45,108 nucleotides of DNA from Penium margaritaceum (taxonomy: Eukaryota; Streptophyta; Zygnematophyceae; Desmidiales; Peniaceae). Numbering within the stretch: the first letter of the stretch is position 1; each line of letters begins with the position of its first letter. Both the position numbers and the translations under genes were made by a program. The stretch lies in NCBI GenBank assembly GCA_023375785.1, contig SZWC01002424.1:145453-190560 (forward strand), in the 5' to 3' direction. This document shows positions 1 to 10,496 of the stretch, one piece after another. A model generated the notes under the pieces. The model searched no databases and had not been told where the DNA came from. It saw only the letters and a program-made list of their open reading frames with translations.

Positions 1-140
1 TCCTATCGTCGTTAAGTGCGCTGAGTCTTTTGGTACCTCTTGGGGAAGTCTGTCCGTCGAGTAGCACGTTGTGTTGAAATCTCCTAATAAAAGGTATGTG
101 GGATGATCAGCTAGAAATTGGTCCAGAGCTTTGAAGAAGT

Positions 141-162
141 TTTAGGGTTTAGGGTTTAGGGT
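141..162 (+). repeat. Short interstitial telomeric repeat (TTTAGGG)3
   Basis: Three perfect plant-type telomere units (141-161) lie inside the LINE endonuclease coding region. Taking them out with one adjoining T (22 nt) restores the frame between the IYAPPHLKQRKN segment and the FFKALDQFL segment leading to LLGDFN. It therefore reads as a clean insertion in formerly coding DNA, not native sequence. Confidence 0.85.
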
Positions 163-350
163 TTTTCCGTTGCTTCAGGTGTGGGGGAGCGTAGATCGAT
201 GTGATTACCAGCTGTTTATCGCTGATGTGAAAAATGTCCTGGCAAATTCTGTTGTTTCCCGTATGTATTGAGTCAGTGTGTTTGACGCTAGAGGTGTCTT
301 TCTTGTGAAGTATGCAAATTCCGCCAGTGTGTGTGGACTCAGAGAGGGCG

Positions 351-1011
351 TATGTGATATTCCATCCGATTTGTTTGCTTAGTTTCTCAATTTTACTGTC
401 GGTGTCGAGATGGGTGTCTACGAGGACACATATTGCTGGTTTTTGTACTTCTAGGAAGTTTTTTAAAAAGGGTATTTTNTAGGTTTGTTGTGCTATGGTC
501 TGTTTGTGTTGATGGTCAGACAGGATATACTTGTTTAGTAAGGTTTCGAATTTAAGGAGGTCGCTTTTTAGCTTCGAGTTGTAAGGGTCCGCGCAGAGGG
601 CTTGTTGGATTTTTTCGATTTTGGTGTTGAGGTCCTTGATTGTTTTGAGTTTTCTCTTTTGTTCTTCTGCTGCGTAGTTTTTAAAGGCTTTTTGGATCTT
701 TTTGACGTATGTTTCCCAGTTTTGGTCAGTAATTGAGTTGAGCAGTTTTTGACCAAATGGTCTATTTAGTAGAGAGCTGTTCATCCTCCATATGCCTCGA
801 CCAGGCGCATTGTCCGTTTGTAGGTTGAGTTTGATTCCTGCCGCTGCTATGTGGTCAGTTAAAGTACTGTGTAAGCCGACATNTATGTGATATTCCATCC
901 GATTTGTTTGCTTAGTTTCTCAATTTTACTGTCGGTGTCGAGATGGGTGTCTACGAGGACACATATTGCTGGTTTTTGTACTTCTAGGAAGTTTTTTAAA
1001 AAGGGTATTTT
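351..1011. other. Assembly artefact: single-N gaps (479, 883) with 128-bp duplicated contig ends
   Basis: Bases 351-478 and 884-1011 read as identical, and single Ns stand at 479 and 883. Two contig ends that should have been merged seem to have been joined with placeholder gaps and a 403-bp contig (480-882) between them. That contig encodes the endonuclease C-terminus, which should follow position 61 on the minus strand, so it is probably misplaced. Confidence 0.85.
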
Positions 1012-3011
1012 TTCCGGTTAAGCGATGCCGTTGATGTTAAGACATAGGATGGTTAGGTTTTGCTCCCTCGGGGTGATCGAGGGTGCGACATGTACTGCGG
1101 TTGTTTTTGTTCTTTTCGGAACCCGATGGGCTGAAAGCGTTGATGGGGGTCTTTTCCTGCTGTGTCTCATGGGAACATGGTGCCCTTGTTTACTTTTCTT
1201 ATTTGTGTCTATGCCGATGTTCATTAGTTGTCTCTGTCTTTTGTTATTTTGCCTGTTGGGATTGGTTTGGTTATCGGTGGTGCTTTTCTGTGCGGAAAAC
1301 GTGAAGGGGTTACTCTTGGGAAGTCTCTGGGGTATGGTTTCTGTTGTATCCGAGTCAGTAAAAGGGGGTTTTTGTGGTAGTCCTTTTGTTGCGTCGATAC
1401 AGGGACCTGATTGCGTGGTGACTTGGCTGGGTGGCAGGTGAGTGGTGGCAGTCTTTGGTCCTGCGAGTGTATGATGAAGCAATGGAGGGTGTTCTGGGGT
1501 GGAAGGACACGGGTTAGAATTTGGTTGCTTCTTGTCAAGGGACGTGGGAGGAGAGATGTTGTGATCTGTTGTGGACTCGCCACCCACGACCATGCTTGGT
1601 TTGGATTTTGAGTGTTGGGGGAAATGTTTTGGAACAGGGTGACGGTCTTGTGTTGTTTCTTGGATACGTGTAAGATATGACAGTTTCTGGTTGGTGAAGT
1701 ATGGTTGTGCTGTACCATTGTTTGCGAGGGGGGCTGTTAGGACGGAGAAGTGGAAGTGTGTGGTGGTAGATTCTATGGCTACATTTGCAGTGATGATACG
1801 AGCTGTCTCTTTGGTTATGTTTGTGAAATCTTCTTTTGAGTGGGTAGGGTTGTTGTGAGGTATGTTAGTTAGTTTATGTGTGCTGTCTGCTTTTATGTAA
1901 CATGAGTGATTGGTCATCATGTGAGTAGTCACGTGGTGGAATGACTGAGTGATGTTCCAGGTGAAAGTGAAAAAGTGTTCTTTGTGTGTGAAAGGTTTGT
2001 TTGTGTGCATTTTACAATGGTTTTCCAAGGTAGGTGTCCGAGCCTTGAGGCGTTTGATGTATGATCGAAGTGACTGCCTTGGGTCAGCTTTTGAGTTGAG
2101 GAAAAGTCTGATTTTCCTTTTTGTTTTGCTAAGGTACGAGCGAAGACAGATTGAGGCATGTAGAAAGGGTGCGAGTGTGCAAGTTAGCCACTGGTGATAG
2201 GGTTTGTGATGGTGTGTTTCCTCGCTCTCTTCAGGCCCAATGGTATGATCAGTGTGTTTTGTGAAAGTACCAGTAGAGAAGTAGGTTGGCCGAATATGAT
2301 AGTGAAGGATGAGTGATTGAAACTTGCGGTAAGAGATGAAAGGTAGATTCCATAATAGGTATTTTTTAGCTCTTCTGTTGCCTCTTTTGGGGGTATGATC
2401 CTTGATTGAGGTCTTTATGGTGAGAGGTAGTTCAACCAACATGAGGTAAGAGCCGAGTTGTGATGTACGAGACACAATCAGAGCCTCATAGCCACGTTGA
2501 GTAGGGGCCGAAGGAGAGTTGAAAATTTGATTAATGGGGCGGTTGAGATGAGGAGTTGGGGAGTGTGGCCAGAGAAAATTTGATTTAGCAGAACCTGCAA
2601 CACTATTCCCAGGCATATTGGACCAGAGATGCAAAATTGTACTGCCTTGACTCGATAGACAGTTGACATGAGTGCATTGTGCTAGTGCACTTATTGAGCG
2701 AGTGCCCTGTTGGAAACAGCATGTACTACCAATCAGTGTCCTACTACTACTGGAAGGAGGTTGGGCCAAGCAGGTACCACAAAGGCCATTGTTGGCGGAG
2801 AAGTTGTTCGCTGAGAGGAAGAGAGGCAGAGGCAGTGATAGGCTGTCCCGTGAAGTGGTGATGGTGCCACCTTGGGTCGGGTTTCCGGCTGCCAGTGTGC
2901 TTCGTGTCTTCCTCCAGACGACATCCTTCTTAGTCCTGCATGAGAGAGAAAGATTGTTAGTTAAGGTTTGAGGTGGTTTAGAGTGTGGGGATAGGGGAGG
3001 AGGACTTGCTT

Positions 3012-6000
3012 TTAGAGCTTGAACTTCTTCTTCAGAACGTCCAAGTCCGCGTTGAGGTTGACGATGAGCTTGTCCTGGGAGGGATTTTTCTTGTAGCTCA
3101 GACGAGCGTCTCCGTGAGTCTTCGTCATAGCGTGCTTGTGCAAAACATCGAGAGAACGACCCTTGAAGTAACGACAGGCTAGGTAGTTGCAAACAAAAAA
3201 CTCTGACACTTTGCCAGCATTGGAGAAGATGAAACCCTTGTCTGCCTCCCAAACCAGGGAGTAGTACGTAGTTCCAATATGGCGTTCTGCACATGGTTGC
3301 CGAAGGATTAATGTTGTGCCAGAAGACATCAGAACATGAAAGAGATGTTGGGGTCTTACCGTTCTGGCGGTGAACATCAGAGATGGTGCGTGCGTTGTGG
3401 ATCGGGTGGGAGCGAGTCACGGGGAAAAGACCATGATAGCATGTATGATGGTTGTTGTTGCAATACTCGCATACCAAGCCACTGAAGTTCAGAATGATCT
3501 CCTTCGGATGTCTTGGGATCGTGAAAACAGGTGTCACTTCCTAGAAAGAAAAATCGTCGTAGTGGGCGATCGGAATACCCATGATGGTGTTTGTTGTTTG
3601 TCCAGTGAGGGGGTGGACGTAGTGGTGGAGATATAGGATCTGCTCCAAGGGTGCTTTGAACTTACCCTTCTGTCTCTCAACCGTTAGAATGCGGCGAATA
3701 TCAGTTTCGCCAAAGACTGTTGGCAGTCCGCGAATGGCCAGTGTAGGGTCTTCCGGGTTGCAGAGCTTATGGGCTTCAAACTCAGGGCAGGCGGCCTTCG
3801 TGATGATGACTTCAACCTTGCCATCAAAGTCTGTATTCACAGTTAGTGTTAGCATTAGTCGACATGCGGGGTGGAGGAATGGGTCCCGGTTAGAAAGTTG
3901 GGGGAGCTTACCCGCGGGTGAGTAGTGGAGTGGTGACAGCGCGACTGCGAGGCCCGCGATGGTACCTTCATCATCGTCGAATTGGACTGAGTACTTGGCT
4001 AGCGAGTTCCGTCTGCGGTTGACAGTGTCAGATGCGAAGATACGCGCTGTCTGGAGTGTAGTACGAGGAACCTTCCCGGGTTGCTTCTTCTGCAGGAGCT
4101 CGATCATGTGGGTAGCTATCTTCTGGCCATAGCTGGCGTGTGCATTATCGAAGATCAAAGTGACAGTTTGTCGGAACATCTTGACACAATCAGCAAAGTT
4201 CAGGTTAGTGTCCAAGGTTGTTGCACCACGCTGTTCCGGGTCAGCACCCAAAAGCAGAGACAAAGCCATTTCTTCATCATCATCAAGGTCCGGGGTGAGG
4301 TTCTGCTGCTCCGGTTCTTCTCCCATGGTCGGCTGACCAGGGGTTCCAGTGGCATTGTTCTCAGCGTCCGCCATTGTGACTTCATCATTGTTCTGTCCAT
4401 AGTTACGGTCAAAGGTACCATCGGAATAGGCACTAGCACCTGACGGGATTAGAGGAAGAAAGTTAGTGGTGTCCTTGAGAGTTGAGAAAAACAGGCAAGG
4501 GGCATTCCAAACTGACAGATAGATCGTACCAGCTGCACCGGCCGACGCGGAGTGTACGGCGTTGAGGGCGCCTAGTGAAGCTGACGTGGCCTGTTGATGG
4601 CCGGCTGGCAGCGTCATCGGGGGCGGTGCGGCGTTGACCGCGGTGGGAGTGTTGCCTCGAGGCTTCCCGGGATCAGACTTGGGGTCTTTCAGATGAGGTG
4701 TGTTTGAGCCTTGACCGTTGGTGGGCTGCATCCCCAGCGGTGTTGTCGTGCGTGGTCCTGCGAAAGGGCGGAGGTAGACAGTGGTTGTGATAGGGAAAGA
4801 GAGTGTTTGATTCAAATGGAAAGGTGCAACTAAGGACGGACCTTCAACCTCGTCTTCTCCTTCAGATAGCAAGCATCTCCTCTTGGAGGTGTTGTCAGAT
4901 TTGGTAGGTGGGTTGAGAACCTTTTCCTTACGAAGTCTGATGGGCTTCCCATCCGCTTTGGTTAGATGGCGATGCTGCTTACCGGTTGTAGTCGTGGGTG
5001 GGTTGCTTGGTTGTCCGATGGCCGTGCAAGCCGGAGGTTGGTTTTCAATGCCTTCCATGGTGGTTGTGCCTGCGTAGATAAGGAGGTCAGGTTGAGGGTC
5101 GGTGTATCGAGGTTGTAGCCTTTGAAGGCCATGTGGTAGAATTTTTGGATAGTAATCCTCTCCTTGAAAAGGAGGGAGATCTGATGAGCAGAATAGCAGG
5201 TTCTTGCGGCTTGAAGCCAGATCGCATGTCTGTCGTGAGGCTGAAAGATGGACGGGTCTTGGACGTACCTTGTGCCATGATGTCGGGATCTTGGTTCTTG
5301 GAGCAATGTCAGGAATGGAGGTGAGAGAATGAGAAGTGGGGAAGAGTTGGCCGCTGAAATAGTGTTGGAAGTGCGGGTCATCGGCGGAAGTCTCGGTGCT
5401 TGTGACAGGTAACCAATGCCTGCTTGGTTCAGGGCGGCTTTCTTTTTCTCGAGCTGATTTTTTCCGTGTAGCCACTTTTTTGCCCGATTCTTTTGAACCA
5501 CAGGATTGGCAAGGCGAAAGGCTTGATTTTCCCATTTCATGTACTCGGTAATTTTGTCTGAAGTGGAAGGCATAGGCGAAGCGAGTGTCTAGGGTCCAAA
5601 GGGTCCCTCTTGAGCTTCGGATATGTTGCCAACGTGGCAGATGATGATCTCGGCCTGGGCACCTCTTCCTTGTATGTGGCCGCGTTGCCAGTGGCGATGA
5701 TGACAATGGTTGTGAGAGGTAGCTCCGAGTTTGTGTCGATGGCCATGAAACAGATCGCGCTGGTATGGGAAGTTGAAAGATGGGTACTCCGAGCAGTATG
5801 ATGAGTGCGAGAAGATACAGTCTCCATAAGCCATGTTTGATGGGAGGCAGCAGCCATGTCCGTGCGATGCTCCTCCATGGCGATGTCCATGTAGCTTGAC
5901 TCCGGAGGTGGTGCGATGATGATGGTGCGTGGACAGCGTCGGCGTTGAGTGAGCTGTAAGCTGCTGACGGGGCCGGACTGTTGTTAGATGTTGTCGGTGA

Positions 6001-6036
6001 GCGTTGGCTAGATTGGACGGGTCGTGATTCCTGCAT
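3012..6036 (-). pseudogene. LINE ORF1 (nucleic-acid-binding protein), frameshifted
   Basis: Probable RNA-binding ORF1 product. Frame A is open from 6036 to a TAG at 3541-3543. Its C-terminal half (about 4950-3541) looks truly coding: it has an acidic DDDEE stretch and a globular segment ending HYDDFSF. Past the TAG the same frame carries a cysteine/histidine cluster CEYCNNNHHTC (3439-3471), resembling a zinc knuckle but not fitting CX2CX4HX4C exactly. Plausible coding then moves to another minus frame at 3377-3012, with a C2H2-like finger (C-X4-C ... H-X5-H, 3114-3191) and a lysine-rich end KKKFKL before a stop. Upstream, 5573 to about 5400 reads better in a third frame (a lysine-rich helical segment), so the N-terminal part of frame A is probably partly shadow. 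I infer a broken ORF1 with at least two frame changes. Confidence 0.6.
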
Positions 6037-8162
6037 GGCTTGCGTTGTCTACGTGTGCGGCATCACAGCCTCACGGTTTCACCGACGCCATAAATACATT
6101 TTCCTCGCTCACTGCCGGATCAGCTTCGCGGGTTAGGGAGCGAGGAAAACGTACTACCTCGTGATACCGTATCATAGTGGCACGTCTTCTTTCCAGCAGG
6201 AAACAAGAAAATCATGCAACACTCCTAAGTTCAAACCATCGTCAGTATGGCAAGACTAGCGAAGCCAGTAACGCAAAAATAAGATTTCGATTCTTTCTCA
6301 AGCGCTGGCGGCATGGATCATCCGGGCGTCAACCCAGCCTGTCCATCCGTTCAGGTCGGCTTAAAACTTTTACCATCGCAGCCACGTTTGCGCCTTCGGT
6401 GAGCCAGGAACCAGGTCGGTTCGAATTGTCGAAGTGAAAAGGAGCGCGACACCTCTGATGAAGACAGAGCCTCGACCAAGATTATTTTGTCAATTTATCC
6501 ACATATCAAATGACGTCAAGGAATTTGTAGTTAGAACGAAGCGTAAAGATATACCCAGTTTTCGGAACTAAAGAACACACCCGCCTGTCTTCGACATAAA
6601 TACACCCTAGCTAGCAATACAACTCGGCTGATATGCCAAACAGAGGGTAGATGGTGAACGGGTAGAAGTTCTGAGGCATAACACAATTTAGAATTGGGGG
6701 GTGTTCCTTCCTACCCACCATTTGAAAACGTTACGCGCAGGTTACCCACGATTGAAAATCTTGTTTTCTTATCAACCAATCGTTCAAGAAGAAGACTAGT
6801 ATCCCCACTTTTTGATAGGGGACTTCCGTTCTCCCCACTGATTTTAATCGGTACGCACTATGTCCAACGTGAAAGGAAAAAAAAAAAAAAACACCCTTGA
6901 TCCACTTTTTACGGCCCGGCTCCGATACCCACTTTTGAAGCGGGCCAGTGGCAAGACTATAGATCGCGACAACAGCAGAACAGGACCCTTGAATGCTCTA
7001 ACAAGGTCATGTCTATTTGTTCATGATTGAATCGAAAACTGTCATCTCTATGCATCGAGTGGTTCAATTTTGATTTTCTATTGTCTGACCGACTATGTGA
7101 CAACCCGGTTCCTCCTTTGTCTTGCGATTCTTTTCCTTTCACCATGTCCGACATCGTGAACGAGTTGTACCTTGTATGGCATAATAAAGGGAAGTGTTCG
7201 GTTCCATCGAATCAAAACTAAGGAAGTGCTTTTTTTGTGGCTGGAAGAATCATAAAGTCTCGTAAATTGAATAGTAGAAGGTAGTACGAGAAATGTCGTA
7301 ATCTGAGGTAAAAATGGACAAATCGTCCACGAAGTTTTGCTTTGGTATAATGATAGACATATTGCCATGTGGATGCTTGTTATCTGATTATAAATTATTT
7401 ACTACCGCATTTGCGGTGGGAAACTGCTGTCGATGGCCTATCTTTGGACCTCTGTCCGTTAGAAAAGCGGGAATCACAAATATGTTTATGGCTATATCTC
7501 TCTCCCCATAAAAAGGAGGTGAACGAAGTGGGAAAAAATACCAGTTGAGGTGTCAACCGAACCCCCTGCGTTCGACACCCCAGCAGGTGCGACTATCTTC
7601 GGCTACTCGTCCTCGGTCAAGTCCAGCGAGGACTAACAACCGAACGATGGCTGCAAAAGAAGTGAACCCCATCACGCCTCCCCCAACCCCCCAACCCTCT
7701 GCACTCCCACTGCGTCTGCTTGATGTGAATTTGTGCAACCGTTGCACACCATCGTCGCGCATTGTGTGGAACAAACTGTGAAAGTACCGCTCGACCACTT
7801 TCATACGATGATGCCTGCATGAACGAGTTTGACGATGCGAAGTTGTCACGTAGTACACAACATATCAAACGGAAACTTGGAAATAAAACCCCCAGCATTA
7901 ATCATCGACAAAACGTGGCCATGTGCTTACATATTTCATAGAAGAATGAAAACATTACACGTTTTCTGTTCCATTCGCCGCCAAATTGCACGCGAACATA
8001 AAGGAGACAAAACCAGTGAGGAATCCGCATAATCCTAAAACATCATTTATATAATACCCACCGTCCAAGGAACATGCATAAAATACCGGGATCATGTTCA
8101 TGATTTGTAAAAAGAGGGAAACACAGTCACAGTTGGTTAGTATTCGCGTTTTGTGCACAATG
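6037..8162. other. No gene recognised; possible LINE 5' UTR then unclassified DNA
   Basis: 6037 to about 6500 may be the LINE 5' UTR. It has a hairpin with 12-bp arms TTTTCCTCGCTC (6099-6110) and its complement (6138-6149). The rest is AT-rich with short unconvincing ORFs on both strands (for example 7093-7368 and 7553-7858) and an A15 run near 6878. No domain or repeat boundary was seen. Confidence 0.5.
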
Positions 8163-9305
8163 TGTTAAGTCGTTAAAACGAGAGGGTGATCCATATAGTT
8201 TGTGAGGAAAGTGAGTAATCGAGCAGGACCACGCTCAAAATGTAGGTAAAAGGGAATTATCTAGTTTAGAATTTGGGACGGTTAAATCGACCTTGGGGCC
8301 CGGGTTCCTCCCTTGTCCTAATGCAAGGGCCCGTATTGCCGGATCCGTCAGCGCTGGAGCCTGCTTTCGGGCGGTGGTCAATGAAAGGATCCCTTCACCT
8401 GGCAGCACGACTCGAGATAGCCGGGCTGCTACCGGGATGGCTATGTCGGATAACTACTTGCATGCTTAACGCGTCGGAAAATACATCCGATGCTTTCTTG
8501 ACATCCTAAACCGTGTGATGCGGATGAAAAACACGATCGGAACATGTTTTATTTACACGTTTTTTTCAAGTTCAATTTGGCTTGTTACATTTTTCGTTAC
8601 CCACCGACTGTCATGGGCGAATCCAGGCCGGCGATGACGACGAATCGAGGTCAATACTGATAGTAAATGGACGGCGGGCCTTGAGGCTGTCGACATTTGC
8701 CGACCGGGCCCTTTGGTTGGTCAGATCGGCCGACGAGGTCGAAGGGTTGGTGAGATATTGAAACGGGTCCCTCCATCTAACCGCGCAAGTAACCAGGGCT
8801 CCGAGGTCGAAGTGCCCATTTGGGACACTTCAGCGATTTATAATTAGCTGTAAGTGTAATTCGATGATGAGTGTCGAAATGAGCAAACATATGTATATAC
8901 GAGTGTCGAGTTACGAATGAGGCATAGTCAGGGTCGTTGGGTCGATTGTCAAAGGACGCATGCGAAGTCGCGTCATGAGTGGTCGGGTTTGAGAAGGTCC
9001 GTCGAGAAGTCGGGGGTCTTAAAGAATCAACGTTAAAGATGTGTGATGCATCTTTATGAATCTAGATTTGTCTCGGTGCGTCGAGAAGTCGACCGAAAGG
9101 TTGTGTCACTCCTATCATAGCTTCGCGACAGTGGTCGAAGTTGTCGGAAGGTTCGGGAAGATTCACTGAGGACGGGGCAGTTGGTCAGTTTGTCCAAAAC
9201 CGTCGGAGTGAATCTCGTGGTCTCGCGAGGCGATGGGATGTTTGTGTAATAACAGAAATTCCCACTTGGAAAGATTGGGGACTCGTGTACGTCTGGTACG
9301 TAACA
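8163..9305 (-). repeat. 3' LTR of chromovirus gypsy A
   Basis: On the minus strand this begins TGTTACG directly after a polypurine tract and ends TTAACA, giving the short inverted ends TGTTA/TAACA expected of an LTR. At about 1.14 kb it is a normal plant gypsy LTR length. Two other segments of the window (about 17520-17700 and 25205-25710) are diverged copies of its central and U5 part, supporting a mobile repeat. No 5' LTR of gypsy A is present, so neither the boundaries nor a target duplication can be confirmed. Confidence 0.65.
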
Positions 9306-9320
9306 CCCTCCCCCTTTTAG
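9306..9320 (-). promoter_or_regulatory. Polypurine tract of gypsy A
   Basis: Minus strand AAAAGGGGGAGGG lies immediately before the putative LTR start TGTTACG. This is the position and composition of the plus-strand primer site of LTR retrotransposons. It lies about 40 bp past the end of the chromodomain reading. Confidence 0.7.
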
Positions 9321-9329
9321 GCGCGACGT

Positions 9330-9563
9330 CCTGGCGCGCAAACATATGTGGCCCCAAAACAGTGGTAATAATTGTTGATGAGGTGATTGACGTCTCGGAG
9401 GTTTTCATAGGGTTCCCAGCTGTTATGTGTGGCGTCCTAGCCGTACCACTTGACAATATATTTTTTTGTTTTGCCTTGTCATCGATGGCCGAGGATGTCC
9501 TTAATGACGTACTCTATGTCCTTGTCCACTTGAACAGGAGGCAGGGACGGTACATTCCTGCCA
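9330..9563 (-). pseudogene. Chromodomain at the C-terminus of gypsy A pol
   Basis: Downstream of the MITE the minus frame reads RNVPSLPPVQVDKDIEYVI, then KKYIVKWYG, a stop, DATHNSWEPYENL and a helix NHLINNYYH. The VKW and SWEP aromatic positions and the C-terminal helix are the chromodomain signature of chromoviral integrases, which is thought to guide integration to particular chromatin. Two in-frame stops interrupt it (TGA near 9480, TAG near 9430). It joins in sense to the integrase C-terminal module ending at about 10497 once the MITE is removed. Confidence 0.8.
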
Positions 9564-9564
9564 G

Positions 9565-10488
9565 CAATGGTGTTAAATCGAGATCCAGAAGGGTCTCGAT
9601 CTCGCTCGTCTCGATTTTTTCTCTTCCCGCTGTCTCGTACCGCACGACACAAGACAATGTCGACCTGTCTCGCGCGAGACGAGATGAGACCGAGACATGT
9701 CATGTGTCGCACGAGATCGGGACGAGAATCACGTATCGCAGTATGGTTCTCGGTTTTTTTCCAGTGACTCCTATCACGTGTACCAATGCTGCAACAGCCA
9801 ATCGCGCATTGGATCTGTTAGCACAGAAAGCGAGCAGATCCAGTGTGTAACACTCTGTCTAGAAAAGGCCGTGGAAGTTCAACATGAACGTCCAAAATAT
9901 AATTCACGTAAGTAACTTTGCAAAAACAAACTACTATAATAGTCACAATCGCTCCATGCTCAGTACATAAATAACTTGGGCTACTTCACGTAGAATGGTC
10001 GATTCACTCCCCACAATTGTTTTTCCGCTCCACGTAACCTGGTTGCGCGTGCCGAATGCCGGCACGTGCCAACAGGTGGCTAGTCGTGGAGATGTTTTGT
10101 GCCAAGTGGTCCACACTTGCAGTTGTCAGGCGGGGTGGCTGAGTGACATAGGGTTTTAATGTTGAACTCGAGGAGTTTGCTTTGAAAAAGACGTTGACTA
10201 TAGTTGTTATATAAAACTTGCTCGCAGTCAAAATGAAGTCCCCGCGAAGTGGGCTGGTTCCGGCAGCTCAATTCGTCATTTTTCTCGCCCCTCGCAACGG
10301 TACAACATGCGATATTATCTTAGATGTGAGCGAGACCGAGACGAGATTGAGATGAGAAAAATACAAATCGGTATGAGACCGAGACTTTCTCGTCTCATGT
10401 ACCCGGGGCGAGACATCTTGTACCGAAATGCAAAAAAAATGAGTTTGAGATCGAGACATCTCGTCTCGATCCTGATTTAACAGCCCTA
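9565..10488. mobile_element. hAT-like MITE inserted in gypsy A
   Basis: The ends are CAATGGTGTTAAATC on the plus strand and TAGGGCTGTTAAATC on the minus strand, imperfect inverted repeats sharing TGTTAAATC. Flanking 8-mers CCTGCCAG (9557-9564) and CCTACCGG (10489-10496) match at 6 of 8 positions, as for an aged 8-bp hAT target duplication. Both subterminal regions (9575-9720 and 10317-10470) are packed with GAGAC/GTCTC motifs in mirror orientation, like hAT subterminal repeats. No transposase is encoded. It splits the gypsy A polyprotein between the integrase C-terminal module and the chromodomain. Confidence 0.7.
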
Positions 10489-10496
10489 CCTACCGG

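Larger units (their letters stand above)
1..3011 (-). pseudogene. LINE ORF2, AP-endonuclease part (partial, disrupted)
   Basis: Minus frame A stays open from upstream to a TAA at 1018-1020. It has a Ser/Thr/His/Pro-rich N-terminal extension ending in LTILCLNINGIA, the usual first strand of a LINE EEP endonuclease. The same frame continues after the TAA with the second strand (AICVLVDTHL, about 920-975). The remaining endonuclease follows at 348-1: GGICILHKK, ITSIYAPP and LLGDFN (61-90). The last EEP motif (TDH) and the following GRGIWRMN linker lie at 480-882, out of order between two single-N gaps. This endonuclease nicks target DNA for target-primed reverse transcription; the RT lies outside the window. 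The start is uncertain because no Met clearly follows the ORF1 stop. Stop, telomeric frameshift and gaps make it a pseudogene as assembled. Confidence 0.7.
1..6036 (-). mobile_element. Non-LTR retrotransposon (LINE), 3' part beyond the window
   Basis: Read on the minus strand, a long ORF1-like region (6036 to 3012) is followed by an ORF2 region that opens an AP-endonuclease (EEP) domain and runs off the left edge before any reverse transcriptase. The ORF1-ORF2 order, zinc-finger motifs in ORF1 and the LLGDFN endonuclease motif at about 61-90 are typical of two-ORF LINEs. The copy is not intact: it has in-frame stops near 3541 and 1018, a frame change near 3380-3250, a telomeric insertion at 141-162 and two single-N assembly gaps. 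The 5' end is not defined; about 400 bp upstream of 6036 may be its 5' UTR. The clade cannot be given without the RT. Confidence 0.8.

Noticed and set aside
351-1011. Genuine tandem duplication in the LINE
   Set aside because: Identical 128-bp ends beside single Ns, and the same pattern at 12908, fit unmerged contig ends better.
1025-1441. Plus-strand hydrophobic ORF that looks like a membrane protein
   Set aside because: It is the antisense of the Thr/Ser/Pro-rich LINE reading, which turns into Leu/Val/Phe-rich codons on the opposite strand.
8273-8509. Possible conserved small gene: this ORF and 25538-25801 share a C-terminal pattern (ARL.I.GL..GWL ... NTSDAF)
   Set aside because: The DNA is about as similar as or more similar than the proteins (about 70% versus 50% by eye), and similarity continues well beyond the ORFs. 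It is LTR homology, not coding conservation.
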